A stretch of DNA of 64,000 bases, from positions 620,001 to 684,000 of the forward strand of contig NZ_JACXBU010000001.1 in NCBI RefSeq assembly GCF_014700075.1. Reading direction: 5' to 3'. The stretch's first letter is position 1. Every line of letters starts with the position of its first letter. The position numbers and the translations under genes were made by a program. Positions 1 through 10,719 of this stretch are shown in pieces. Under the pieces are notes generated by a model. It saw nothing but the letters and a program-made list of their open reading frames with translations. It made no database searches and was not told the origin of the DNA. The stretch is from Pseudomonas sp. JM0905a (GTDB lineage: Bacteria > Pseudomonadota > Gammaproteobacteria > Pseudomonadales > Pseudomonadaceae).

Positions 1-1007
1 GAAGACGTAGCCTTCGGTAGCCATGCCCAGCCAGGCCGGGTCGGTGGTGGCTTGCTTGATGCTGTTGAGCAGGTCGAACAGGCCGATGATGATCACCAGG
101 CTGGTGTCCTTGAACAGCGCGATGAAGGTGTTGACGATGCCGGGGATCACCAGCTTCAGGGCTTGCGGCAGGATCACCAGGCCCATCATCCGCCAGTAAC
201 CCAGGCCCATGGCCGCGGCGGCTTCGTACTGGCCCTTGGGGATCGCCTGCAGGCCGCCACGCACCACTTCGGCGATGTACGCCGACTGGAACATGATCAC
301 GCCGATCAGCGCCCGCAGCAGCTTGTCGAAGGAAAGGCCTTCCGGCAGGAACAGCGGCAGCATCACCGAGGACATGAACAGCACGGTGATCAGCGGAACG
401 CCACGCCAGAATTCGATGAAGGTCACGCAGATGACCTTGATCGCCGGCATGTTCGAACGCCGTCCCAATGCCAGCAGTATGCCCAGCGGCAGCGCGCCGA
501 CGATGCCCACCGAGGCAATCACCAGGGTCAGCATCAGGCCGCCCCATTGGCTGCTGGACACGGTGCTCATGCCGAGGAAGCCGCCGTGCAGCAGCCAGTA
601 GGCGAGGATCGGGTAGATCACCAGGAAGCTCAGGCCGTACACCGCCTTGCGCGAGAAGCGCGGGATGAACAGCGGGGCGGCACCGATGATGGCGATCCAT
701 ACCGCCAGGTCCACTCGCCAGCGCAGGGCTTCGGGGTAGAAGCCGTACATGAACTGCGAGAAGCGCATCTTGATGAAGACCCAGCAGGCCCCTTCGCTGG
801 TGCAGTCGGCGCGGGTGCTGCCGTTCCAGTCAGCCTGGAGGAAGGCCCACTTGATCAGCGGCGGCAGGACCAGCCACACCAGGTAGATGGCGAACAGGGT
901 CAGCAGGGTGTTGAACCAGTTCGAGAACAGGTTGGCGCGCAGCCAGCCCAGTACACCGACGCTCATCCGGGGTGGCGGCTGGTCGGGCTTGAATACGTGT
1001 GTCGTCA
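1..1007 (-). CDS. aapM: General L-amino acid ABC transporter permease AapM (partial, C-terminus off window)
   Basis: This is the second inner-membrane permease of a broad-specificity polar amino-acid ABC importer. Translation from the ATG complementary to 1005-1007 gives MTTHVFKPDQPPPRMSVG, a first membrane segment, and then the HisM-type permease core with the EAA loop (EAAAAMGLGYWRMMGLVILPQ), the contact site for the ATPase. The frame stays open to base 1, so the last residues and the ATPase gene aapP must lie beyond the window. It starts 11 bp after the aapQ stop and is surely cotranscribed with it. Its long N-terminal extension with an extra periplasmic segment (CTSEGACWVF region) is typical of AapM compared with the shorter HisM/GlnP permeases. 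Confidence 0.93.
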
Positions 1008-1018
1008 TGGTTCGCCCC

Positions 1019-2206
1019 TTACCGCTCGACTAGCGCAATGCGCTTGTTGTACCAGTTCATCAGCAGGGAAATGCTGATGCTGATGGCCAGGTAGACGCTC
1101 ATGGTGATGGTGACCACCTCGATCGCCTGGCCGGTCTGGTTCAGCACCGTACCGGCGAACAGCGAGACCATGTCCGGGTAGCCGATGCCGGCTGCCAGGG
1201 ACGAGTTCTTGGTCAGGTTCAGGTACTGGCTGGTGAGCGGCGGGATGATCACGCGCAGGGCCTGCGGGATGATCACCAGACGCAGGGTCTTGGCGGCGGG
1301 CAGGCCGAGCGAGCGCGCGGCTTCGGTCTGGCCATGACTGACCGCCTGGATGCCGGAGCGCACGTTCTCGGCGATGAACGCCGCGGTGTACACGGTCAGC
1401 GCCAGGGTCAGGGCGATCAGTTCCGGAATCACCACCCAGCCGCCGCGGAAGTTGAAGCCTTGCAGCTCCGGAATGCTCCACTCGAACGGGCGGCCGAAGA
1501 CCAGCGCGACCAGGCCGGGAATCACCACCAGCAGCACGATCGAGGTGATCAGTACCGGGAAGCGCTGGCCGGTGGCTTCACGTTTGGCCTTGGCCCAGCG
1601 GGCGAGGGCGATGATCGCCAGCAGCACCAGTACCAGACTGACCAGAAAGGGCATGAAGCCGTCGGCAATGGTCGGGGCCGGCATGTACAGACCGCGGTTG
1701 TTGAGGAAGAAGTGCTCGCCGATGGCCAGGCTCTGGCGCGGCCCCGGCATGGGCAGCATCACCGCGAAGTACCAGAAGAAGATCTGCAGCAGCGGCGGGA
1801 TGTTGCGGAAGGTCTCGATATAGACGGTCGCCAGCTTGCGGATCAGCCAGTTCGGCGACAGCCGCGCCACGCCCAGGAGGAAGCCGAGGATGGTGGCGAA
1901 GAAGATGCCGATACCCGAGACCAGCAGGGTGTTGAGCAGACCGATGACGAAAACGCGGCCGTAGCTGTTGCTTTCGTTGTAATCGATCAGGTGTTGGGAA
2001 ATCCCGAAACCGGCGCTTTGTTCGAGGAAATCGAAGCCGGACAGGATGCCGCGCTGTTGCAGGTTGTGCTGGGTGTTCTGGAACAGGTACCAGCCCAGTG
2101 CCACGACCGCGATGACGGCGATTATCTGGAATAGCCACGCACGCGCCTTCGGATCGGTCCAGAACGAACCTTTCGGGGCACGCGGGGCGTTGGCAGGTTT
2201 TTGCAT
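1019..2206 (-). CDS. aapQ: General L-amino acid ABC transporter permease AapQ
   Basis: First permease subunit of the Aap importer, 395 aa, which is full length for AapQ. After a basic cytoplasmic N-terminus (MQKPANAPRAPKG) there are about eight hydrophobic segments. The long insertion between the first and later helices, roughly residues 150-230, distinguishes AapQ from short GlnP-type permeases. The EAA loop is visible as QTEAARSLGLPAAKTLRLVIIPQ near residue 290. It should form a heterodimer with AapM and receive substrate from periplasmic AapJ. It lies between aapJ (109 bp upstream, separated by a strong hairpin) and aapM (11 bp downstream). Confidence 0.95.
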   Translation of the reverse strand: MQKPANAPRAPKGSFWTDPKARAWLFQIIAVIAVVALGWYLFQNTQHNLQQRGILSGFDFLEQSAGFGISQHLIDYNESNSYGRVFVIGLLNTLLVSGIGIFFATILGFLLGVARLSPNWLIRKLATVYIETFRNIPPLLQIFFWYFAVMLPMPGPRQSLAIGEHFFLNNRGLYMPAPTIADGFMPFLVSLVLVLLAIIALARWAKAKREATGQRFPVLITSIVLLVVIPGLVALVFGRPFEWSIPELQGFNFRGGWVVIPELIALTLALTVYTAAFIAENVRSGIQAVSHGQTEAARSLGLPAAKTLRLVIIPQALRVIIPPLTSQYLNLTKNSSLAAGIGYPDMVSLFAGTVLNQTGQAIEVVTITMSVYLAISISISLLMNWYNKRIALVER

Positions 2207-2280
2207 GACAGCCCTCTGGGAACCGCTGGCCGACCGGATGGGGGACGGCGGCCAGGGCTCGCGTTGAAACGGAACTCGAA

Positions 2281-2309
2281 CCCGGCGGCCACCTTATGTG
2301 GCCGCCGGG
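2281..2309 (-). promoter_or_regulatory. Intercistronic hairpin between aapJ and aapQ
   Basis: A perfect 12-bp inverted repeat (arms 2281-2292 and 2298-2309, loop CTTAT) begins 6 bp after the aapJ stop. There is no U-tract on the transcribed strand, so it is unlikely to be a full terminator. In ABC importer operons such hairpins protect the upstream binding-protein message from 3' decay and give excess binding protein over permease. That role is inferred here. Confidence 0.75.
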
Positions 2310-2315
2310 CGACGG

Positions 2316-3344
2316 TCAGCGCACCGGCGGTGCGTATTGCAGACCGCCCTTGTTCCACAGGGCGTTGAGACCGCGCTCGATCTTCAGCTCGCTACCGGCA
2401 CCGATGTTGCGATCGAAGATTTCACCGTAGTTGCCGACCTGCTTGACGATTTGCACCGCCCAGTCCTTCGGCAGCTTCAGGTCCTTGCCGAACTCGCCTT
2501 CAGTACCCAGCAGACGGGCAATGTCGGGGTTCTTGGTGGTCTTGGCCTGTTCTTCGACGTTCTTCGAGGTCAGACCCAGTTCTTCTGCGTTGAGCATGGC
2601 GAACAGGGACCAGCGCACGATGTCGAACCACTCCTCGTCACCCTGGCGCACGGCTGGGCCGAGGGGTTCCTTGGAGATCACTTCCGGCAGCACCACGTAC
2701 TCGTCCGGAGCGGCCAGCTTGATGCGCTGTGCATAGAGCTGGGACTGGTCGGAGGTCAGTACGTCGCAACGACCGGACTCCAGCGACTTGGCGCTCTCGT
2801 CGGAGGTGTCGTAGGTGATGGGGGTGTACTTGAGGTTATTGGCGCGGAAGTAGTCGGACAGGTTCAGCTCGGTGGTGGTGCCCGCCTGGATGCACACGGT
2901 GGCGCCATCGAGTTCCTTGGCGCTGGAAACGCCGAGCTTCTTGTTCACCAGGAAGCCCTGGCCGTCGTAGTAGGTCACGCCGGTGAAGTTCAGGCCCATG
3001 GCAGCATCCCGGGAGCTGGTCCAGGTGCTGTTACGCGACAGGACGTCGACTTCGCCGGACTGCAGCGCGGTGAAACGTTCCTTGGCGGTCAGGGGGCTGA
3101 ATTTGACTTTGCTGGCATCGCCAAACACGGCGGCGGCAACTGCGCGGCAGACGTCAACGTCGATGCCTTTGTAGTTGCCCTTGCCGTCGGCATAGGAGAA
3201 GCCCGGGAGGCCGTCACTGATGCCGCATTGCACGAAGCCTTTCTTCTTCACCGCGTCCAGGGTGGCGCCCGCCTGCGCGAAACCGCTGACACCGAGAACG
3301 GTTGCCGCGGTCAGCACGGCCAGGGTGGATTTCACCATCTTCAT
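2316..3344 (-). CDS. aapJ: General L-amino acid-binding periplasmic protein AapJ
   Basis: Periplasmic solute-binding component of the Aap importer, 342 aa. The first 25 residues form a Sec signal peptide ending GFAQA before GATLDAV. The mature part has the bacterial extracellular solute-binding family 3 fold with the family signature GFSYADGKGNYKGIDVDVCRA near residue 50. The start at 3344 is preceded by a good Shine-Dalgarno (GGAGG, 7 nt spacing). An alternative in-frame ATG lies two codons downstream. As head gene of aapJQM it probably carries the operon promoter in the 477-bp gap shared with estB. Confidence 0.95.
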   Translation of the reverse strand: MKMVKSTLAVLTAATVLGVSGFAQAGATLDAVKKKGFVQCGISDGLPGFSYADGKGNYKGIDVDVCRAVAAAVFGDASKVKFSPLTAKERFTALQSGEVDVLSRNSTWTSSRDAAMGLNFTGVTYYDGQGFLVNKKLGVSSAKELDGATVCIQAGTTTELNLSDYFRANNLKYTPITYDTSDESAKSLESGRCDVLTSDQSQLYAQRIKLAAPDEYVVLPEVISKEPLGPAVRQGDEEWFDIVRWSLFAMLNAEELGLTSKNVEEQAKTTKNPDIARLLGTEGEFGKDLKLPKDWAVQIVKQVGNYGEIFDRNIGAGSELKIERGLNALWNKGGLQYAPPVR

Positions 3345-4481
<1,137 letters not shown>

Positions 4482-4496
4482 CCCAACAACCGACAG

Positions 4497-4504
4497 AACA
4501 AGAA
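4497..4504 (+). promoter_or_regulatory. Crc/Hfq-type CA motif at the acyl-CoA synthetase start
   Basis: AACAAGAA fits the AANAANAA target of Hfq/Crc and sits 6 nt before the ATG at 4511, where no other Shine-Dalgarno is visible. Binding there would block translation under carbon catabolite repression. The function is inferred from the known motif. Confidence 0.5.
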
Positions 4505-4510
4505 CCGACC

Positions 4511-6412
4511 ATGGCCCAGACATCCGCTCCGCCCATCGCTACCCTGCGTGATATCGAAGAACTCGAACGCCTTTCGCTGGAAGAACGCGGCATGCCGGAC
4601 AGCACCTATGAGCTGATCCGCCAGAGTGCCGAGCGCCATCCGCACAAGCGCGCCATGACCTTCCTGCTCCAGGGCGATGCCGAAGAGGCGCCGTTCGAGC
4701 TGACTTATGCACAGCTGCTGGCGCGGGTCACCCAGGCGGCCAACGCCTTCCACCACCTGGGCGTGCGGCCGGGCAAGGCGGTGTCTTTCCTGCTGCCGAA
4801 CCTGCCCCATACCCATTTCACCATCTGGGGCGGGGAAGCGGCCGGCGTGGTCAACGCCATCAACCCGCTGCTGGAGCCCGAGCACATCGCCGAGCTGGTC
4901 CACGCGGCCGACTCCAGGGTGCTGGTGACCTTGGCGCCGTTTCCCGGCACCGATCTATGGGACAAGGTGGCCGGCCTGCGTGACCGGCTGCCGGAGCTTG
5001 CGGCCATCGTCACCGTCGACCTGGCCAACCTGCTGCCCGAGCCCCAGCGCAGTGCCATCAAGGCCCAGCGCGGCCCGCTGCCGGAAGGCGTGCTGGACTT
5101 CGACGAACTGCTTGACCGCTTCCCTGCCGACCACCTGCAGAGCGGCCGGGTGATCGCGCCGGATGACGTCGCCTCTTATTTCCATACCGGCGGCACCACC
5201 GGCACGCCCAAGCTGGCACCCCACAGCCATCGCAACGAAGTGGCCATGGCGATGATCCTGGCCTACGCCATCAACCTGGGGGAGGGCGACAACACCCTCT
5301 GCGGCCTGCCGCTGTTCCACGTGAATGGCGTGATGGTCACCGGCCTCGCTCCGATCTTCGCGGGCGCCGAATTCCTCATCGCAACGCCCCAGGGCTATCG
5401 CAATACGCGGCTGATCCAGAACTTCTGGAAAGTCATCGAACGCTACCGGGTGAGCTTCTTCAGCGGCGTGCCGACCATCTACGCGGGCCTGTTGCAGGTG
5501 CCCAGCGAAGGGCACGACCTGTCCAGCCTGCGTTATGCCCTGTGCGGCGCCGCGCCCATGCCAGTGGAACTGATCCGCCAGTTCGAGGCCAAGACCGGCC
5601 TCAAGCTGATCGAAGGCTACGGCCTGACCGAGGCCACCTGCGGCACCTGTGGCAACCCCGCCCACGGCGAGCGCAGGCCCGGTTCCATTGGCATGCGCAT
5701 GCCCTATTGCCAGGTGAAGGTCGCGGTGCTGGACGAGCAGGGGCAATACCTGCGCGATGCCGCGCCGAACGAGATCGGCAACCTCTGCGTGCGCGGCGTG
5801 ACTGTGTTCAAGGGCTACCTGCAGGCCAGCAAGAACAAGGACATCTGGGTCGACGGCGATTGGTTCAACACCGGCGATCTGGGACGGATGGATGCCGACG
5901 GCTACATCTGGCTCACCGGTCGCAGCAAGGACCTGATCATTCGCGGCGGCCACAACATCGACCCGCAGATGATCGAAGAAGCGCTGCACCGCCATCCCGC
6001 CGTGGCCATGGCCGCCGCCGTCGGCAAGCCGGACGACAAGGTCGGTGAACTGCCGGTGGCCTATGTGCAGCTAAAGCCCGGCGCCAGCGTCAGCGAGGCC
6101 GAACTGCTGGCGCACGCCGCGCAGCATGTACCCGAGCGCGCAGCGGTGCCCAAGGATGTCTGGATCATCGACGCCATTCCGGTCACCGCCGTGGGCAAGA
6201 CCTTCAAGCCGACACTGCGTTTCGACGCCACCCGCCGCGTGCTGGAGCAGGTGCTGGGCGCCATTGCGCCGGGCGTGACGGTGGAAGTGGTCAATGACGA
6301 CCGCCACGGCCAGGTCGCGGAGATCCGCGTGCCGGGGCTGGACGAGTCGCTGCGGGCGAAGCTGGAAGCCCGTATGGCCGGCTACGCGGTGAAATTCCGC
6401 CTGCTGGCCTGA
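4511..6412 (+). CDS. Acyl-CoA synthetase / AMP-dependent ligase (paralog of the gene at 60522)
   Basis: ANL-superfamily adenylating enzyme of 633 aa that should activate a carboxylic acid to its CoA thioester. It has the P-loop-like motif YFHTGGTTGTPK near residue 225, the A5 motif GYGLTEATCGT, the A7-A8 hinge WFNTGDLGRMDADGYIWLTGRSKDLIIRGG, and the A10 lysine in PVTAVGKTFK. A C-terminal tail of about 60 residues after the A10 motif is longer than in most fatty-acyl ligases. The same tail occurs in the ligase at 60522-62252, so the two are paralogs. The substrate cannot be read from sequence. It follows estB by 29 bp. Confidence 0.9.
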   Translation: MAQTSAPPIATLRDIEELERLSLEERGMPDSTYELIRQSAERHPHKRAMTFLLQGDAEEAPFELTYAQLLARVTQAANAFHHLGVRPGKAVSFLLPNLPHTHFTIWGGEAAGVVNAINPLLEPEHIAELVHAADSRVLVTLAPFPGTDLWDKVAGLRDRLPELAAIVTVDLANLLPEPQRSAIKAQRGPLPEGVLDFDELLDRFPADHLQSGRVIAPDDVASYFHTGGTTGTPKLAPHSHRNEVAMAMILAYAINLGEGDNTLCGLPLFHVNGVMVTGLAPIFAGAEFLIATPQGYRNTRLIQNFWKVIERYRVSFFSGVPTIYAGLLQVPSEGHDLSSLRYALCGAAPMPVELIRQFEAKTGLKLIEGYGLTEATCGTCGNPAHGERRPGSIGMRMPYCQVKVAVLDEQGQYLRDAAPNEIGNLCVRGVTVFKGYLQASKNKDIWVDGDWFNTGDLGRMDADGYIWLTGRSKDLIIRGGHNIDPQMIEEALHRHPAVAMAAAVGKPDDKVGELPVAYVQLKPGASVSEAELLAHAAQHVPERAAVPKDVWIIDAIPVTAVGKTFKPTLRFDATRRVLEQVLGAIAPGVTVEVVNDDRHGQVAEIRVPGLDESLRAKLEARMAGYAVKFRLLA

Positions 6413-6724
6413 GGCCATCTATACTGGCTGTCGAAGGCCGCCTCCCGGCGCGGCCTTCTGCCCTGTGCAACACCCGAAATTATCGCGCCTGGCCGCCAGC
6501 AGCGGCTCCGGGTAATTTTGCGTGCCCGGAAAAATGTTGCGAAATTGTGGCGAATATCAGCAATCGTCGCGCTCCTTACCCTTATCCTGCCGTCTGTCGG
6601 CCCAACTTTAGGTGGGCATTGTCAGGCAAAAAGTGTGGGAATACTGTCACACCGGGTTTACAGCTGAGACAAGGATCGTTAGCGGTGTCGTCCGCTTCGA
6701 CTGCCATCCGAGGCCGTTGCAGCC
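6413..6724. other. Intergenic region upstream of the CNB-GGDEF gene
   Basis: Apart from the hairpin at 6434-6457 this 312-bp gap shows no gene. The 3' half should carry the promoter of the GGDEF gene. I see no repeat or operator that I can name. Confidence 0.5.
6434..6457 (+). terminator. Terminator-like hairpin after the acyl-CoA synthetase
   Basis: An 8-bp perfect stem (AAGGCCGC and GCGGCCTT) with an 8-nt loop lies 22 bp after the stop. The following bases (ctgccc) give almost no U-tract, so termination may be weak. Confidence 0.55.
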
Positions 6725-7663
6725 ATGAAGCATGTCCACTGGCAAGAAGACTTGGCTCTGCTGAGCCGACTGCGTCTGTTCCAGAACGTCACCGCGAACT
6801 GTCTGGCGCAGTTGCTCAAGGAGTTCCGTGCCTGCGATCTGGAGGCGGGGGAGGTGTTGTTGTCGCCGTTCAACCGCAATCAGCACCTCTATCTGGTGGT
6901 GAGCGGGCGGCTGAAGGTCTATCTCGGCTCGCTGGACAACAATCCGGTGAGCACCATCGAAGCGGGTGAGTGCGCCGGCGAGATCAGCTTCATCGACAAC
7001 GACCATCCTTCGGCCTACGTGGTGGCCAGCGAGCCCACTACCGTATTGCGCCTGCACCGGCAGTCCCTGGTTAGCCTGTTCCAGCAGTCGCCGCAGTTGA
7101 TGCAGAACCTGCTGGAGTTGCTCTGCGAGCGTGTGCGCCACGGCAACCGGATCATTCTCGACACCGAACAGAACGCCAAGATCGACACCCTCACCGGACT
7201 CTTCAATCGTCGCTGGCTGGAGCAGATCTACCAGCGCGAAAGCACCCGCTGCGCCTTCAATGAGCAGCCGCTGTCGATGCTCATGCTGGATGTGGACCAC
7301 TTCAAGGCCTACAACGATCGCCACGGCCACCTGGCTGGTGACTACGCGCTCTGCCTGGTCTCCCACACTCTGCGCAACCAGCTGCGGCCCAAGGACAGCA
7401 TGGCGCGCTACGGCGGCGAGGAATTCGTCATCCTGCTGCCGGAAATCAACGGCGATGAGGCGCGCAGCATCGGTGAGCGGCTACGCGTCAGCCTGGAGCA
7501 GATCGCCTCCTTCTATTCCCCGTTGGGCGTGCTGCCCGGCGTGACCGTATCCATCGGCATGGCCGAGATGCAGCAGCCGGACAGCCTGCAGGGCCTGATC
7601 GCCCGGGCCGACAATGCGCTCTACCAGGCCAAGCACGATGGGCGAAATCGCCTGAACGGGTAA
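6725..7663 (+). CDS. Diguanylate cyclase with N-terminal cyclic-nucleotide-binding-like domain
   Basis: A 312-aa cytoplasmic signalling protein. Residues about 15-130 form a cNMP-binding/Crp-type beta-barrel (LVVSGRLKVYLG, GECAGEISFIDNDHPSAYVV). Residues about 150-310 form a GGDEF domain with an intact active site GGEEF at 230-234, the metal-binding DVDHFK at 189-194, and the RPKD inhibitory I-site at 221-224 exactly five residues before the GGEEF. It should therefore make c-di-GMP from two GTP and be product-inhibited, with activity probably set by a ligand of the N-terminal domain. It stands alone between two unrelated genes. The ligand is unknown. Confidence 0.9.
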   Translation: MKHVHWQEDLALLSRLRLFQNVTANCLAQLLKEFRACDLEAGEVLLSPFNRNQHLYLVVSGRLKVYLGSLDNNPVSTIEAGECAGEISFIDNDHPSAYVVASEPTTVLRLHRQSLVSLFQQSPQLMQNLLELLCERVRHGNRIILDTEQNAKIDTLTGLFNRRWLEQIYQRESTRCAFNEQPLSMLMLDVDHFKAYNDRHGHLAGDYALCLVSHTLRNQLRPKDSMARYGGEEFVILLPEINGDEARSIGERLRVSLEQIASFYSPLGVLPGVTVSIGMAEMQQPDSLQGLIARADNALYQAKHDGRNRLNG

Positions 7664-7798
7664 CTGTCCACGGTGGGCTCCGGGCCTCGACGGATGATGG
7701 CCCGGCATTCGGCAACGCGAATGTCCCTTGATTTCCTCAGGCTTCAAACGTCTGTTTGCTAGAGTCCGTTCACAATCAAGACAGCCGGGAAGCTGGAC

Positions 7799-8956
7799 AT
7801 GCGCAAACTCCTGATCGCTTTGCTACTGCTGGTGGCCGTTGGCCTGGGGATTTTCTTCTACCTGCCGGGGTTGCTCGACCGCGAGATGAACACGGTGGAA
7901 TCGCCGCCGCCCTATCACGCCTCGGACGAGGCCGAGAACCTGCACAAGACCCTGTTCGTCGCCGACCTGCACGATGATGCCCTGTTGTGGAACCGCAACC
8001 TGCTGGAGCGCCATGACTTCGGCCACAGCGACCTGCCGCGCCTGCTCGAAGGCCACGTCGGCCTGCAGGTGTTCTCCACCGTGACCAAGACCCCGCGCGG
8101 CCTCAACTACGAGCGCAATGGTTCCGACACCGACAACATCACCCTGCTGGTCATGGCCCAGCGCTGGCCTCGCGCCACCTGGCACAGCCTGCTGGAGCGC
8201 GCGCTCTATCAAGGCAAGAGGCTCGAGGAAGCCGCCGCCGGCAGCCAGGGCAAGCTGACCCTGGTGCGCAGTCGCGACGACCTCTCCCGCTACCTCGCCG
8301 CCTGGGAAAAGGACCCGAACCGGGTCGCCGCCATCCTCGCCACCGAAGGCCTGCATCCGCTGGAAGGCAAGCTGGAGAACGTCGACCGCATGTACGACGC
8401 GGGCTTCCGCATCATGGGTCTGACTCACTTCTTCGATAACGAAGTGGGTGGTTCCGCCCATGGCCTGGAGAAGGGGGGGCTGACCCCCTTCGGCCGCCGG
8501 GTGATCGCCCGCCTGGAAGAGAAGAAGATGCTGGTGGACCTGGCCCACGCCTCCCGCGCCCTGATCGACGATGTGCTGAACATGGCCGAACGTCCGGTGC
8601 TGGTCTCCCATACCGGCGTCGAGGGCACCTGCCCGGGAACACGCAACCTCACCGACGCGCATATCCAGCGCATCGCCGCCACCGGTGGGGTGATCGGCAT
8701 CGGCTACTGGGATACCGCCGTCTGCGAAACCTCGGTCAAGGCCATCGTCAAGGCCATCCGCTACGTCGCCGACAAGGTCGGCGTGCAGCATGTGGCGCTG
8801 GGCTCGGACTTCGACGGCGCGGTGCATACGCCCTTCGACACCAGCGGCCTGGCGCAACTGACCCAGGGCCTGAAGGAAGCCGGATTCAGTGAGCCCGACA
8901 TCGCCGCCATCATGGGCGGAAACGTCCGCCGGCTGCTGCTGGAGTCCCTTCCTTAG
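7799..8956 (+). CDS. Membrane-anchored dipeptidase (peptidase family M19)
   Basis: A 385-aa zinc dipeptidase of the renal-dipeptidase family. The first 23 residues (MRKLLIALLLLVAVGLGIFFYLPG) form a signal anchor, so the enzyme should face the periplasm. Metal-ligand regions are visible as VADLHDD near residue 55, VDLAHAS, VLVSHTGVEG and LGSDFDG near residue 340. The length and order of motifs fit a complete M19 enzyme. It may cleave dipeptides or D,L-dipeptides from turnover. It has its own terminator downstream. The start ATG at 7799 has a weak GGAAG-type ribosome-binding site. Confidence 0.9.
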   Translation: MRKLLIALLLLVAVGLGIFFYLPGLLDREMNTVESPPPYHASDEAENLHKTLFVADLHDDALLWNRNLLERHDFGHSDLPRLLEGHVGLQVFSTVTKTPRGLNYERNGSDTDNITLLVMAQRWPRATWHSLLERALYQGKRLEEAAAGSQGKLTLVRSRDDLSRYLAAWEKDPNRVAAILATEGLHPLEGKLENVDRMYDAGFRIMGLTHFFDNEVGGSAHGLEKGGLTPFGRRVIARLEEKKMLVDLAHASRALIDDVLNMAERPVLVSHTGVEGTCPGTRNLTDAHIQRIAATGGVIGIGYWDTAVCETSVKAIVKAIRYVADKVGVQHVALGSDFDGAVHTPFDTSGLAQLTQGLKEAGFSEPDIAAIMGGNVRRLLLESLP

Positions 8957-8975
8957 TCCAAGTCAAGCCCTTGAG

Positions 8976-9010
8976 TGCCCGCAGCTCTTCGCCCTGCGGG
9001 CATCTTGCTT
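8976..9010 (+). terminator. Terminator of the dipeptidase gene
   Basis: A perfect 9-bp stem (TGCCCGCAG at 8976-8984 and CTGCGGGCA at 8994-9002) with a 9-nt loop is followed by tcttgctttac. It starts 20 bp after the stop codon. Confidence 0.7.
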
Positions 9011-9054
9011 TACACTGGCGGCCGTTCATTCCTTAACCAATCGACGAGACCACC

Positions 9055-10530
<1,476 letters not shown>

Positions 10531-10546
10531 GGTCTAGTGGTTTGAG

Positions 10547-10575
10547 AAAAGGCGAAGCTTAGGCTTCGCCTTTTT
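10547..10575 (+). terminator. Rho-independent terminator of rhlB
   Basis: A perfect 12-bp stem (arms 10547-10558 and 10563-10574, loop TTAG) ends in TTTTTCTTT, 17 bp after the rhlB stop. Confidence 0.92.
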
Positions 10576-10617
10576 CTTTGGGCGCTAAACGGGGAGGGTA
10601 GACCTGCGGTCTCCATC

Positions 10618-10631
10618 GCGATTGAAATCGC
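10618..10631. repeat. Short palindrome, repeat family C (GCGATT-GA-AATCGC)
   Basis: An imperfect relative with the same core (GTCGAT-TTCA-ATCGAC) occurs at 25245-25260. Both are in intergenic spacers flanked by short purine-rich strings. Confidence 0.45.
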
Positions 10632-10672
10632 CTCCACAGGAAGAGCGCCATGATCGGACCTTGCTCGGACAG

Positions 10673-10709
10673 CTCCCTCTCCCTTCAGGGAGAGGGTTGG
10701 GGAGAGGGG
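10673..10709. repeat. REP-like palindrome, family A copy 1
   Basis: CCCTCTCCCT (10675-10684), loop TC, AGGGAGAGGG (10687-10696), followed by the tail TTGGGGAGAGGGG. Copies 2 and 3 with the same stem and GGGGTGAGGG-type tail lie at 56172-56208 and 58561-58599. It sits between convergent rhlB and the DUF58 operon and may act as a transcript end or stabiliser. Confidence 0.8.
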
Positions 10710-10719
10710 CGCCTGTGGA

